Shown: positions 1-9,288 of the stretch, one piece after another
Layout: each line of letters begins with the position of its first letter
Position numbering within the stretch: the first letter of the stretch is position 1
Assembly: GCF_003987015.1 (NCBI RefSeq)
Contig: NZ_PIPQ01000002.1
Span: 372,001 to 436,000 of the forward strand
Source of the DNA: Aliidiomarina taiwanensis
Lineage (GTDB): Bacteria > Pseudomonadota > Gammaproteobacteria > Enterobacterales > Alteromonadaceae
DNA length: 64,000 bases
Direction of reading: 5' to 3'
Notes under the pieces: model-generated
Told to the model about the DNA's origin: nothing
Seen by the model: only the letters and a program-made list of their open reading frames with translations
Database searches by the model: none
Translations under genes and position numbers: made by a program

Positions 1-1079
1 CTGGTGATATTTTACGTGCCGCACGAGAAGCGAAAGGATTATCAACCGCAGATGTGGCTGCAAGCCTGTGTCTGCGGCAGCAGCTTATTGAAGAGCTTGA
101 AGCGAACAAGTTCGACCCGAAAGTGGCGGTTACCTTTACCCGAGGTTACTTAAGGTCTTATGCCAAGCATGTGGAAGCGTCGGAAGAATATGTACTGAAT
201 GCGTACCATGACCTAATTGACGAAAAACCGCAGCCAAAAGATATGCGTAGCTTTTCACGCAAAAAAACCATGGAAACCCATGACAACCGTTTGATGCTGA
301 TTACCTACGTTATTGTGGCCATATTAATTGCTTCCGTGGTGCTCTTCTTCTGGCAGCAGTCCGCCACAACCAACGACTTGGAAACAACGGACATGCCGGC
401 TACGTCAGAGCAGCAGACGGAGCAGCAAATGGAGCCGGAAGCAAGCCAAGCGATGCCGTCTGAAACACAAGACGCGTCAGCGCAAGCTGCAAACGCTGTT
501 CCTTCCGATGCCTTCATAACGGCAGCATCGGAGCAAAGCGCAGAGCAGACGGCACAGCCGTTTGAAGACGGCGCAAATCGAGGCGGTGAAAGCCTAGCCT
601 TAGAAAACGAATTGAGCCAGCCACCGCAAGAGCTAACTTCTGAAAGCCGTGACCTGACAAGCCCGGCAGCTGGTGAAGAACAAACCCCGACCCCTCAGCA
701 AGCAGGTGCAGAACAAGCGGAAGAACCACTGAGTGAGCCGTTAATGAATAATGAAACAACAGCAGAAGCGACGGCCGAAAACACCCCAGTGACTCGCACT
801 GGCTCTTTTTTAGATGCAGCCGACCCGAATGCTGGCGAGCTCGTGCTGTACTTCAAGGGTGACAGCTGGGTTGAGGTGAGCGAGCATGGAAATAATGAAA
901 ACATTTTAGCAGTAGGTACAAAGCGAAAAGGTTATAATATGCCCCTCGGCGGCGTGAGTGCGTATAATGTTATTTTGGGCGCTCCAACCGCGGTTGAAGT
1001 ATATTATCAAGGTGAGCGTGTCGACTTAAGCGCACTGCCAACGAACCGAGTGGTTCCATTTCGCGTGCCAGAATTATAA
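1..1079 (+). CDS. rodZ: RodZ, cytoskeletal cell-shape protein (5' end outside window)
   Basis: RodZ links MreB filaments to the inner membrane and maintains rod shape. The frame is open from base 3, and an N-terminal helix-turn-helix of the RodZ/HTH_25 type (GDILRAAREAKGLS...) begins before the first internal ATG at 54, so the true start lies left of the window. After the HTH come a basic juxtamembrane stretch and one membrane segment (about bases 291-353). A long Glu/Gln/Ala/Thr-rich periplasmic linker follows, then a C-terminal beta domain of the DUF4115 type (SWVEVSEH, near base 865). The next genes are ispG and hisS, the usual gammaproteobacterial order. The linker is low-complexity, as is normal for this family. 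Confidence 0.93.
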   Translation, partial: GDILRAAREAKGLSTADVAASLCLRQQLIEELEANKFDPKVAVTFTRGYLRSYAKHVEASEEYVLNAYHDLIDEKPQPKDMRSFSRKKTMETHDNRLMLITYVIVAILIASVVLFFWQQSATTNDLETTDMPATSEQQTEQQMEPEASQAMPSETQDASAQAANAVPSDAFITAASEQSAEQTAQPFEDGANRGGESLALENELSQPPQELTSESRDLTSPAAGEEQTPTPQQAGAEQAEEPLSEPLMNNETTAEATAENTPVTRTGSFLDAADPNAGELVLYFKGDSWVEVSEHGNNENILAVGTKRKGYNMPLGGVSAYNVILGAPTAVEVYYQGERVDLSALPTNRVVPFRVPEL

Positions 1080-1103
1080 CCGGCCATTATTGAGTAGTTG
1101 TAC

Positions 1104-2231
1104 ATGAGTACCCCAGCGAACATTACAAGACGTAAGAGTCGCCGCATTTATGTAGGCGACGTCCCTATTGGTGACGGCGCACCCATTGCCGTACAGTCCA
1201 TGACAAATACTGAAACCACCGATGTGGCGGCAACCGTGGCGCAAATTAACGCTATTGCAGCTGCCGGTGCAGATATTGTGCGGGTGTCCGTACCCACCAT
1301 GGATGCCGCCGAAGCCTTTAAGCAAATTAAAGAGCAGACCCAAGTACCTTTGGTTGCCGACATTCACTTTGACTACCGTATAGCGCTTAAGGTTGCCGAA
1401 TATGGTGTGGACTGCTTGCGTATAAACCCAGGCAATATTGGCAATGAAACCCGTATTCGTGCGGTGGTTGATGCTGCTCGCGAGCGCAATATTCCGATTC
1501 GTATTGGCGTCAATGCTGGCTCCCTCGAGCGGGATATTCAAGAAAAATATGGCGAGCCCAATGGCGCAGCATTGGTGGAGTCGGCCATGCGCCATGTGAA
1601 TATTTTACGTGACCTCGACTTTCATGACTTCAAAGTCAGTGTCAAAGCTTCGGACGTATTTCTAGCGGTAGAAGCCTACCGCTTGCTGGCGAAAGAAATT
1701 GAACAGCCGTTGCACTTGGGCATTACCGAAGCAGGTGGCGCTCGTAGCGGTGCGGTGAAGTCTGCGGTTGGCCTTGGCATGTTATTAGCAGAAGGCATTG
1801 GCGACACCATGCGGGTGTCGTTAGCTGCGGATCCGGTGGAAGAAATTAAAGTCGCCTTTGATATTTTAAAGTCGCTGCGCATTCGTTCTCGTGGCATTAA
1901 CTTTATTGCTTGCCCGAGTTGTTCACGACAAGAGTTCGACGTCATTGGAACAGTGAACGCACTTGAGCAACGTCTCGAAGACATTACTACGTCCCTTGAC
2001 GTGTCCATTATTGGCTGTGTCGTGAATGGACCGGGTGAAGCAAATATTTCCAATATTGGCTTAGCAGGGGCAAAAACCCGCAGCGGTTTTTATATAGACG
2101 GCGAACGTCAACGGGAACGACTCCACAACGACGACTTAGTCGATCAGTTGGAGCAGCGTATTCGTGCCTATGTGGCGCGTGTTGACGAAACCAATAAAAT
2201 ACCTGTTGTTGACGCAACAGAGACCAATTAA
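1104..2231 (+). CDS. ispG: 4-hydroxy-3-methylbut-2-enyl diphosphate synthase
   Basis: IspG (GcpE) is the Fe-S enzyme of the MEP isoprenoid pathway that converts methylerythritol cyclodiphosphate to HMBPP. The 375-aa product matches the usual length (about 372). It is collinear with the family throughout, for example [19 protein letters not shown] near the start and the C-terminal cluster-binding region [10 protein letters not shown] plus [10 protein letters not shown], which supplies the three Cys ligands and a Glu. I chose the ATG at 1104 over an in-frame TTG at 1098 because the family begins a few residues before RRKS. The Shine-Dalgarno sequence is weak. It sits 24 bases after rodZ, probably in the same operon. 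Confidence 0.97.
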   Translation: MSTPANITRRKSRRIYVGDVPIGDGAPIAVQSMTNTETTDVAATVAQINAIAAAGADIVRVSVPTMDAAEAFKQIKEQTQVPLVADIHFDYRIALKVAEYGVDCLRINPGNIGNETRIRAVVDAARERNIPIRIGVNAGSLERDIQEKYGEPNGAALVESAMRHVNILRDLDFHDFKVSVKASDVFLAVEAYRLLAKEIEQPLHLGITEAGGARSGAVKSAVGLGMLLAEGIGDTMRVSLAADPVEEIKVAFDILKSLRIRSRGINFIACPSCSRQEFDVIGTVNALEQRLEDITTSLDVSIIGCVVNGPGEANISNIGLAGAKTRSGFYIDGERQRERLHNDDLVDQLEQRIRAYVARVDETNKIPVVDATETN

Positions 2232-2246
2232 TCGTGGGCGTAACGT

Positions 2247-2275
2247 TTTACCTACCTGTGTAAACTCCCTATAAT
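2247..2275 (+). promoter_or_regulatory. Candidate sigma-70 promoter for hisS
   Basis: A -35-like TTTACC at 2247-2252 is followed after 17 bases by a consensus -10 TATAAT at 2270-2275, about 32 bases before the hisS start. It would give hisS-yfgM-bamB-der expression independent of ispG. Assigned by eye from spacing and hexamer match only. Confidence 0.6.
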
Positions 2276-2307
2276 GCCGACACTTTACTATTAGGAAGGC
2301 TGTTGCA

Positions 2308-3585
2308 GTGGCAAAGCAAATTCAAGCAATTCGTGGAATGAATGACATACTGCCGGACCAAACCGGTCGCTGGCAGGCAATTGAGCAGGTTATTCGCCAG
2401 CTCGTTGCACGTTATGGCTACAGTGAAATACGTATGCCTATTGTGGAGCATACGGAGTTATTCAAACGCTCTATCGGTGAAGTCACCGATATTGTGGAAA
2501 AAGAAATGTATACCTTCGACGACAGGAATGGCGAGAGCCTCACCTTACGTCCAGAAGGTACGGCAAGCTGTGTGCGCGCAGGTAACCAGCACGGGTTGCT
2601 GTATAACCAGCAACAACGCTTATGGTATATGGGGCCCATGTTCCGTTACGAGCGTCCACAAAAAGGACGTTACCGCCAATTCCACCAAGTGGGCGTTGAA
2701 ACCTTTGGTATTGCTAGTCCCGACATTGACGCTGAACTTATTATTATGACAGCCCGTTTGTGGCGTGACCTTGGCATTGCTGAGCACTTAACGTTGGAGT
2801 TGAACTCGCTGGCTTCGAACGAGGCGCGTGCGAACTATCGGGACGCACTGACAGCCTATTTGCGCGAGCACATGGACCAACTCGACGAAGACAGTGTTCG
2901 CCGTTTAGAAACCAACCCTTTGCGTATTCTGGACTCAAAAAATCCAGCCATGGCGGATATGTTGAGCCAAGCGCCTAAGCTGTCCGACTATTGGGACCAA
3001 GAGTCGCGCGAGCACTTTGAAAGTGTGTGTGCGCGGTTAGACGCAGCGGGCGTTGCTTATACGCTGAACGAACGTTTAGTGCGTGGTCTCGACTACTACA
3101 ACCGAACGGTGTTCGAATGGGTCACCGACAGTTTAGGTGCGCAAGGAACTGTGTGTGCCGGTGGCCGCTACGACGGTTTAGTGGGTCAATTAGGTGGCAA
3201 AGACACCCCTGCTGTTGGGTTTGCCATGGGGCTTGAACGCTTGGTACTGATGTTGGAAGCCGCCGACACCCTGCGGGTGCCGAAACCTGTGGATGTCTTT
3301 ATTGTGGTTGGCGGCGCGCAAGCGGAACTTCCAGCGCAAGCTGTTGCCGAAAAGCTACGAGACGCCTTTCCTACATTGCGTGTACACCAGCACTGTGGTG
3401 GTGGAAAGTTTGGTAATCAATTAAAACGTGCGGATAGGTCAGGCGCTGATATTGCAATCCTACTTGGAGAAAGTGAAGTAGCGGACAATACCTATACGGT
3501 GAAATTTTTACGAGGCCAAGGCGAGCAAACGACACTCGACTGGAACGGCCTGCAAGCGCTTATCAGCGGCTTAGAATTAAAATAA
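2308..3585 (+). CDS. hisS: Histidyl-tRNA synthetase
   Basis: Class II aminoacyl-tRNA synthetase that charges tRNA-His in the cytoplasm. The 425-aa length is typical. Visible signatures are the start [13 protein letters not shown], motif 2 ([15 protein letters not shown]), the histidine-specific [14 protein letters not shown] and motif 3 (GFAMGLERL), then a C-terminal anticodon-binding domain. The start is a GTG at 2308 preceded by AGGAAGG about 9 bases upstream. yfgM follows after 16 bases and bamB after that, the standard gammaproteobacterial arrangement. Confidence 0.97.
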   Translation: MAKQIQAIRGMNDILPDQTGRWQAIEQVIRQLVARYGYSEIRMPIVEHTELFKRSIGEVTDIVEKEMYTFDDRNGESLTLRPEGTASCVRAGNQHGLLYNQQQRLWYMGPMFRYERPQKGRYRQFHQVGVETFGIASPDIDAELIIMTARLWRDLGIAEHLTLELNSLASNEARANYRDALTAYLREHMDQLDEDSVRRLETNPLRILDSKNPAMADMLSQAPKLSDYWDQESREHFESVCARLDAAGVAYTLNERLVRGLDYYNRTVFEWVTDSLGAQGTVCAGGRYDGLVGQLGGKDTPAVGFAMGLERLVLMLEAADTLRVPKPVDVFIVVGGAQAELPAQAVAEKLRDAFPTLRVHQHCGGGKFGNQLKRADRSGADIAILLGESEVADNTYTVKFLRGQGEQTTLDWNGLQALISGLELK

Positions 3586-3601
3586 TAAAGGGGAATAGCA
3601 C

Positions 3602-4210
3602 GTGGCTAACAACGATGAACAAGAAGTAGAATTAGTAAAGAATTTTATTCGCGAATACGGACCTTGGATTGTTGCCGGTTTGGTGATTGGCCTTGGTTCT
3701 ATGTTTGGTTGGCGCAGTTACCAAAGTGCACAGCAAGAATCAGCGCAAGCACAAACGGCGGCTTACGAACAAGCATTGGAACAAATACAGTCGCCCGAAA
3801 CGGCATTTTCTGATGAACTGCTCAATACTTTAGAAGGTAGTTCACAGGCAGCCTTAACCCGCTTGCACTTAGCCAGCGCAGCAGTCGAAGAGGGCGACCT
3901 AGAAGCAGCAGCTGAACACTTACGCAAGGCGTTAGCTGAAACGTCTCGCGCTGAATTACAAGGCGTCATTGGTTTACGCCTAGCGCGCGTTGAGTTAGCG
4001 CGGGAAGAGTTCAGCGCAGCGACTTCAGCCCTAGCCCTTGTAACGGCACCAGGTTATGCGGCCTTGAAAGCGGAAGTTGAAGGCGACATTTTTGTTGCGC
4101 AAGGCCAGCTGACTGAGGCTAAAGCAGCCTATGAAAACGCAATTGCATTATCGCAGCAAGGCGCTCACCCGTTTTTACAAATGAAACTCGACAATTTGGC
4201 GGCGAACTAA
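3602..4210 (+). CDS. yfgM: YfgM, ancillary SecYEG translocon subunit
   Basis: YfgM is an inner-membrane protein with a periplasmic TPR-like domain. In E. coli it joins PpiD at the SecYEG translocon and hands secreted proteins to periplasmic chaperones. The 202-aa product has a short acidic cytoplasmic N-terminus, one membrane segment at about residues 21-36 (PWIVAGLVIGLGSMFG) and helical Ala/Glu-rich repeats, matching the family in length and layout. GTG start at 3602 with AAGGGG upstream. The stop overlaps the bamB ATG by one base, so translation is probably coupled. Confidence 0.9.
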   Translation: MANNDEQEVELVKNFIREYGPWIVAGLVIGLGSMFGWRSYQSAQQESAQAQTAAYEQALEQIQSPETAFSDELLNTLEGSSQAALTRLHLASAAVEEGDLEAAAEHLRKALAETSRAELQGVIGLRLARVELAREEFSAATSALALVTAPGYAALKAEVEGDIFVAQGQLTEAKAAYENAIALSQQGAHPFLQMKLDNLAAN

Positions 4211-5406
4211 TGAATAAAACCTTCAAGTCGATGCTCTCAGTTGCAGCTTTAGCCTTGGTATTGGCCGGCTGCTCCTCAAAAAGCAAGCCGAACTATGCAG
4301 CTCTCACAGCCTTTACGCCAAGCGTAGAAACTGAAGTTGTCTGGAAAACCCGGGTCGGCCTGGGTACTGAAGAACACTATACAGAACTACAGCCAGCGTA
4401 CGACAATGGCGTGGTGTATGCAGCAGACCGCTACGGTTTGTTGGTGGCGCATCATGCTGACACGGGAAAGCGCATATGGCAGCGCGACTTGAGTGGTGTT
4501 GAACGTTGGTTTGAGCACTTTCCACGAGGTGAGTCCGCTCGGCTTTCTGCCGGCCCAGTGATTGTTGGCGAGCGTATGTACGTGTCCTCAGAAAATGGCA
4601 TTGTCTTTGCGCTTGACAAAAACACAGGCGAAACCCTGTGGGAAGGCAAGGTGAAGGGTGAAGTGATGACCGCCCCAACCGTGGCCGAAGGCTTTGTGGT
4701 GGTGCATTTAAGCAATGGCTTTATTGTGGCACTGAACGAAGAAGACGGCAGCCAAGTATGGAGCTTTGAAGACGAAACAGGCTTGCTTTCATTACGTAGT
4801 GTGTCGCGTCCTGTTATTACCAGCGGTGGTGTTGTTGTGGGTACAGGCACAGGTAAGCTACAAGTTCTGCTACTAGAAAGTGGCCGCCTCGCTTGGGAAG
4901 CTCGCGTAGCAGCTCCGCAAGGCTCTTCTGACCTAGAGCGTATTACCGACGTGGATGGTACCCCTTTGGTTGTGGGCAGTACTGTATATATTTCCGGCTA
5001 TAATGGCCAAACGGTAGCGTTGGAGTTGCGCTCGGGTGAAGTGTTGTGGAAGCGCGATCAACCAAGCGCCAGTGCACCTAAGTTGGTTCGTAATCGATTG
5101 GTTTTGGTCACTCAAGAAAGCCATGTGGTGTCCCTAAACCGTGTGTCGGGTACTGAGCTGTGGCGCAACAGCGACCTTTACTTCCGAAGCCTGACCGACG
5201 TGACTGAGCATGCAGGCTACTTAGTTGTGGGCGACCGGTTTGGTTATGTTCATTGGCTGGACAGAAATTCAGGTGAATTGGTGGGTCGACTTCGTTTAGA
5301 AGAAGGCGACGCTATTCGCACGGCGCCTGTAGTAGCTGGCGAGCACTTACTCGTACAAAGCGCTGCGGGTCGTTTATATTCAATTAAATTGGTGGGTGCT
5401 GAGTAA
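4210..5406 (+). CDS. bamB: BamB, outer-membrane protein assembly lipoprotein
   Basis: BamB is the beta-propeller lipoprotein of the BAM complex that inserts beta-barrel proteins into the outer membrane. The 398-aa product starts with a lipoprotein signal ending in LAGC (Cys21), followed by SSKSKPN. Repeated blades of the type G.vyaad..G.l.ald..tG...W are visible throughout, for example GVVYAADRYGLLVAHHADTG and VYISGYNGQTVALELRSG, as in PQQ-like eight-bladed propellers. It overlaps yfgM by one base and precedes der by 26 bases. Confidence 0.96.
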   Translation: MNKTFKSMLSVAALALVLAGCSSKSKPNYAALTAFTPSVETEVVWKTRVGLGTEEHYTELQPAYDNGVVYAADRYGLLVAHHADTGKRIWQRDLSGVERWFEHFPRGESARLSAGPVIVGERMYVSSENGIVFALDKNTGETLWEGKVKGEVMTAPTVAEGFVVVHLSNGFIVALNEEDGSQVWSFEDETGLLSLRSVSRPVITSGGVVVGTGTGKLQVLLLESGRLAWEARVAAPQGSSDLERITDVDGTPLVVGSTVYISGYNGQTVALELRSGEVLWKRDQPSASAPKLVRNRLVLVTQESHVVSLNRVSGTELWRNSDLYFRSLTDVTEHAGYLVVGDRFGYVHWLDRNSGELVGRLRLEEGDAIRTAPVVAGEHLLVQSAAGRLYSIKLVGAE

Positions 5407-5432
5407 GCACCCCCTGAGCAAAAGGACGTTTC

Positions 5433-6875
5433 ATGTTGCCAGTTGTGGCCCTCGTCGGCCGCCCCAATGTGGGTAAATCCACATTATTTAACCGCTTAAC
5501 GAACAGCCGCGACGCACTCGTGGCTGACTTCCCGGGCTTAACGCGCGACCGCCAGTATGGCTCGGCGCGTTACGACGGTTACCAGTTTATTGTTGTGGAT
5601 ACAGGCGGTATTCAAGGCGATGAAGAAGGCATTGACCGCGCCATGGCTGAACAGTCATTGCAAGCGGTGCATGAAGCAGACTTAGTTTTGTTCTTGGTGG
5701 ACGCTCGGGACGGTTTAACCGCGTCGGACGAACACCTGGCCGACTATTTACGCCGCCAAGAGAAAGAAATTCGCTTGGTGGCCAACAAGGTAGACGGCAT
5801 TGACGGTGACTCGGCCAGCTCCGACTTCTATAAGCTTGGGCTTGGCCAGGTATGGCAAATTGCAGCGGCCCAAGGCCGTGGTGTGAGCAAGTTAATGAAG
5901 GAAGCCTTTAAGCCGCTGCTTGAAGACTTCCCCGATGTTATTGCCCCTGTGGCTGAAGAAGTCGATATTGACGAAGACACAGGCTTTGTTGCACCCGACC
6001 CAGCCACGCCCATTAAGCTTGCTATTGTGGGTCGCCCTAATGTGGGCAAATCAACCTTAACCAACCGTATTCTAGGTGAAGAGCGGGTGGTGGTGTACGA
6101 CGAGCCGGGTACCACCCGCGACAGCGTGTATATTCCCATGGTGCGTGACGGCCAAGCCTACACCCTGATCGACACAGCCGGAGTTCGGCGTCGTGGCCGT
6201 ATCGACGAGGCCATTGAAAAGTATTCTGTTATTAAAACCCTGCAAGCCATTGAAGACGCCAACGTGGTGATTATGGTCATAGATGCGCGGGAAAGTATTA
6301 GCGATCAAGACTTAAGCATTCTTGGCTTTGTCTTGAATGCGGGCCGCTCTTTGGTGGTGGCTATTAACAAATGGGACGGCCTCGAGTCGGATGCACGGGA
6401 GTGGATAAAGCAAGAGCTTGACCGCCGCTTAGGCTTTGTCGACTTTGCCCGTATCCATTTTATTTCGGCATTACACGGCACCAATGTGGGCCACTTGTTT
6501 GAGTCAGTACAAGAAGCTTATGCCAGTGCCACGAAACGTGTGGGTACGTCTCAGTTAACGCGTATTATGGAGTCGGCTATTGATGAACACCAGCCGCCAC
6601 TGGTACGTGGCCGCCGCGTAAAAATGAAGTATGCTCACGCTGGGGGATACAACCCACCCCTTATTGTTATTCATGGCAATCAGGTGAGTAATATGCCAGA
6701 CAGCTACAAGCGCTACCTGATGAACTACTTTCGTCGGTCTTTGCAGCTTATGGGTACCCCAGTGAAGATAGAGTTTCGTTCTGGCGATAACCCCTTCTCA
6801 GGCCGCCGCAACAAGCTTAGCTTGTCGCAGCAGCGCAAACGTAAGCGCATGCTACGCCACGTGAAGAAGAAGTAA
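5433..6875 (+). CDS. der: Ribosome-assembly GTPase Der (EngA)
   Basis: Der is an essential double-GTPase needed for maturation of the 50S subunit. The 480-aa product shows two P-loops, GRPNVGKST near residue 9 and again near residue 200, each followed by DTGG/DTAG and NKVD/NKWD guanine-specificity motifs. A C-terminal KH-like domain with a very basic tail ([13 protein letters not shown]) follows. The start ATG at 5433 has AAAGGA upstream. Its stop is one base from the stop of convergent hslO, leaving no room for a separate terminator. Confidence 0.97.
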   Translation: MLPVVALVGRPNVGKSTLFNRLTNSRDALVADFPGLTRDRQYGSARYDGYQFIVVDTGGIQGDEEGIDRAMAEQSLQAVHEADLVLFLVDARDGLTASDEHLADYLRRQEKEIRLVANKVDGIDGDSASSDFYKLGLGQVWQIAAAQGRGVSKLMKEAFKPLLEDFPDVIAPVAEEVDIDEDTGFVAPDPATPIKLAIVGRPNVGKSTLTNRILGEERVVVYDEPGTTRDSVYIPMVRDGQAYTLIDTAGVRRRGRIDEAIEKYSVIKTLQAIEDANVVIMVIDARESISDQDLSILGFVLNAGRSLVVAINKWDGLESDAREWIKQELDRRLGFVDFARIHFISALHGTNVGHLFESVQEAYASATKRVGTSQLTRIMESAIDEHQPPLVRGRRVKMKYAHAGGYNPPLIVIHGNQVSNMPDSYKRYLMNYFRRSLQLMGTPVKIEFRSGDNPFSGRRNKLSLSQQRKRKRMLRHVKKK

Positions 6876-6876
6876 T

Positions 6877-7794
6877 TTACTGCGTCTGTGTAGGAGCCTC
6901 TGGACTGTCGAGGGCTTCTACATCGATGGCGTCGTAACTGTACTCGGTTAAGCAGTAGTCACAAGACAGCACCAAACGCCCTTCGGTTTCTAATATTTCT
7001 CGTAACTCACTGCGCTCTACCGAGCGTAACGCATTTGCGGTGCGCTCCCGCGAACAACCACAATAAAAAGCGACTTCTTGCTCAGGGTATAAACGAATAT
7101 CGTCTTCGTGAAATAACCGATGCAGAATGTCTTCCACCGGCAAGGTGAAAATTTCTTCCTGCGTTAAAGTACTGGCAAGGGTCGTAAAATGCTCAAAGCT
7201 TTCCTGCTGCTTTTCTTTGGCCGTGCTAGGCGCATTTTGTGCAACCGGTAGTACTTGCAGCATAAAGCCCGCAGCTTGGTGACGCTCTGGGTCTGCATGC
7301 AGCCAAATACGTGTGGACAACTGCTCAGACTGGTCAAAGTAAGTTTCTAAAGCCTTGGCCAAACTATTCCCTTCAATTTTTACCATGCCCTGGTAACGCT
7401 CACCTTGTTCAGGCGTTAGCGTTAAAATTAATAGTGCGTCGTCACCTAACATGCCTAGCAAGCTGTCGTCGGTGAGCTCAGCGCGAGTGCGAGCTAAACC
7501 GCGTAACTTTTGGTCGTGACGGCCATTCACTGTGGCAAAGTTAAGCGGACCACTCCCTTGCACCTGCACATTAATATGGCCTTCAAACTTTAATGTTGCA
7601 GTGAGTAAGCTGGTCACTGCAAGCAATTCACCAAGCAACTTGGCAACGGGGGCCGGGTAATGATGCTTGTCACATAAAGCAGCATAACTGGAGTTAAGCT
7701 GGACAAGTTCGCCGCGCACGTCGTGTTCAGCAAAAGTGAACCGATAAATGCTGTTGTGTTGTGCTGACGAAGGTGACGTTGTTGATTCAGACAT
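6877..7794 (-). CDS. hslO: Hsp33, redox-regulated chaperone
   Basis: Hsp33 is a cytoplasmic holdase activated when its zinc site is oxidised and the protein is heat-unfolded. The 305-aa product carries the two-part zinc centre near the C-terminus: CxC (FYCGCSRER), then CxxC about 28 residues later (LSCDYCLTEY). I chose the ATG at 7794, which has AGG 9 bases upstream; an in-frame TTG at 7803 lacks a ribosome site. It lies 10 bases downstream of hslR on the same strand, the conserved hslR-hslO stress pair. An acidic tail follows the zinc domain. Confidence 0.95.
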   Translation of the reverse strand: MSESTTSPSSAQHNSIYRFTFAEHDVRGELVQLNSSYAALCDKHHYPAPVAKLLGELLAVTSLLTATLKFEGHINVQVQGSGPLNFATVNGRHDQKLRGLARTRAELTDDSLLGMLGDDALLILTLTPEQGERYQGMVKIEGNSLAKALETYFDQSEQLSTRIWLHADPERHQAAGFMLQVLPVAQNAPSTAKEKQQESFEHFTTLASTLTQEEIFTLPVEDILHRLFHEDDIRLYPEQEVAFYCGCSRERTANALRSVERSELREILETEGRLVLSCDYCLTEYSYDAIDVEALDSPEAPTQTQ

Positions 7795-7804
7795 AAGAGA
7801 CAAC

Positions 7805-8203
7805 CTATTGCTGCTTAAATTTAATTAAATCACGCCGCTGTTTACTGTTCGGGCGCTTCTCTGGGTGTGGATTATACAGTGCATTCGCCTTACGAGCGGC
7901 CGCATTGGCTTCCCGTTTGGCGAGGCTTTCTGGTGTTTCTTCATATAAGGTGGCTGCCTGAGTTGCATTACCGCGTTGACCGCTAATGGCTTTGACAACC
8001 ACTGTCATTCGGTCGTAGCCGCGGGGTAATTCAATAGTGGCACCCACTTCAACCAGCTTGGCTGGTTTGGTACGTTGCCCATTGTAATGCACTTTGCCAG
8101 CCTGTACATGGGTACGTGCTAAGCTGCGCTGTTTAAAAAAGCGAGCGGCCCATAACCATTTATCGAGCCGTACAGAGGTTTCTGAAACATTTTGTTTCGA
8201 CAT
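7805..8203 (-). CDS. hslR: Hsp15, ribosome-associated heat-shock protein
   Basis: Hsp15 is an S4-domain RNA-binding protein that rescues 50S subunits carrying stalled nascent chains after heat shock. From the ATG at 8203 the product is 132 aa, essentially the E. coli length. The S4 domain (VRLDKWLWAARFFKQRSLA...GKVHYNGQ) is at the N-terminus and a basic tail ends PNSKQRRDLIKFKQQ. The frame stays open upstream to 8260, but those residues match nothing expected; AGGGG lies about 12 bases before the chosen ATG. Probably co-transcribed with hslO. Confidence 0.93.
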   Translation of the reverse strand: MSKQNVSETSVRLDKWLWAARFFKQRSLARTHVQAGKVHYNGQRTKPAKLVEVGATIELPRGYDRMTVVVKAISGQRGNATQAATLYEETPESLAKREANAAARKANALYNPHPEKRPNSKQRRDLIKFKQQ

Positions 8204-8232
8204 AAAGTGAACGAACCCCTCATTTAATAACC

Positions 8233-8247
8233 TAATACAGCGTATTA
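8233..8247. repeat. Short palindrome upstream of hslR
   Basis: TAATAC-AGC-GTATTA is a perfect 6-bp inverted repeat with a 3-base centre, about 30 bases before the hslR start, in the 216-bp divergent region between hslR and gspC. Its position would suit an operator on the hslR side. No known regulator is recognised. Confidence 0.3.
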
Positions 8248-8419
8248 TGCGTGCAAGCAAAGAAAAAGTGTATCACAGTCACAGAAAAGGGAATTGAAAC
8301 TGCAGAAAAACTAAGCGACTAACCAAAAATTGATGTTAATGGTATGTTGACCGGTTGTTGCTATAAGCTGTGCAGTATAGAATGAGATTCCATTGACAAG
8401 GAATATAATAATAAACGTG

Positions 8420-9280
8420 ATGTACCTCCATAGGCTCCTTGAGTGGCTGCGCTCTCCGCGGCTGATGCAATTTGTTTTTACCAGCGTAAGCCTGGTGCTT
8501 TTGGTGTTTGCCGCATGGACGTTGGCACAGCTCACCTGGCGTTTAGCCGTGCCTGACAGCCCAGCCCCTTTAACACCCCTCAGTGCTATTGCTGTTCCTA
8601 CTGTAAGCCAGCCTGTGCTTGACACACGCCGGATTAAGTCGTTGCATTTATTTGGTGAACAAGGCGCCATACAACAAGCGGCGCCCGTGCAAGACGCCCC
8701 AGTCACCCAATTAAACATTCGTCTGGTGGGGGTGACCGCCAGTACTAACCCAAACTTGTCCGCGGCCATCGTACAACAAGGCAGTACACAAACCACGTAT
8801 ATTCCCGGTGACATCATTGCCAATAGCCGAGCCGTGGTGAAACAAATTTTAAGCGACCGGGTGTTACTGGAAAATAACAACAGATTAGAGACTCTTTGGT
8901 TAGAAGGGCGTGATGGTGGCGAAGCCCCATTAACCCTAGTGACAGAGCCGGACACGGCTGCGCAAGAAAGCGAGGAGGCGGTTGAGCCAGAACTGACTTC
9001 GCAGCAAATGGAAATTTTAGAGCTAATAAGTATTACCCCACAGCAAAGTGAACAGGGGCTTATTGGTTACCGTTTAGCCCCCAAAGGGGACAGCACATTA
9101 TTCCGTGAACTTGGCTTACGGCCGGGCGACTTAGCGGTTGCTATGAATGGTTATGACTTAACCAATATGGCCGACGCAATCGCCCTTATAAGTCAGTTAG
9201 AAGGGGCAACTCAAGCGCAAATCCGCGTTTTACGAGATGGTGAGTATGTAGATATCGATGTCTACATACCGGAAGAATAG
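8420..9280 (+). CDS. gspC: Type II secretion protein GspC (inner-membrane connector)
   Basis: GspC couples the inner-membrane platform of the type II secretion system to the outer-membrane secretin. The 286-aa product has a short cytoplasmic end, one membrane segment at about residues 16-37, a homology-region domain (LNIRLVGVTASTNPNLSAAIVQ) and a C-terminal PDZ domain (GYRLAPKGDSTLFRELGLRPGD). The reading frame opens at a TTG (8393), but the ATG at 8420 fits the normal short N-terminus; AAGGAA lies 16 bases upstream, so the start is not certain. First gene of the gspC-N operon, divergent from hslR. Confidence 0.93.
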   Translation: MYLHRLLEWLRSPRLMQFVFTSVSLVLLVFAAWTLAQLTWRLAVPDSPAPLTPLSAIAVPTVSQPVLDTRRIKSLHLFGEQGAIQQAAPVQDAPVTQLNIRLVGVTASTNPNLSAAIVQQGSTQTTYIPGDIIANSRAVVKQILSDRVLLENNNRLETLWLEGRDGGEAPLTLVTEPDTAAQESEEAVEPELTSQQMEILELISITPQQSEQGLIGYRLAPKGDSTLFRELGLRPGDLAVAMNGYDLTNMADAIALISQLEGATQAQIRVLRDGEYVDIDVYIPEE

Positions 9281-9288
9281 GTGAACCG

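Noticed and set aside
560-780. Glu/Gln-rich low-complexity stretch in rodZ as a possible repeat element or insertion
   Set aside because: Such disordered linkers are normal in RodZ, there are no direct repeats at DNA level, and the frame is intact.
8347-8381. TTGACC and TATAGA as a promoter of the gsp operon
   Set aside because: The spacer is about 23 bases, too long for a normal sigma-70 promoter; no other good pair was found.
8311-8955. 214-aa open frame on the minus strand opposite gspC
   Set aside because: It is antisense to a clear gspC, has no family-like motifs and no ribosome site; it is a shadow of codon bias on the other strand.
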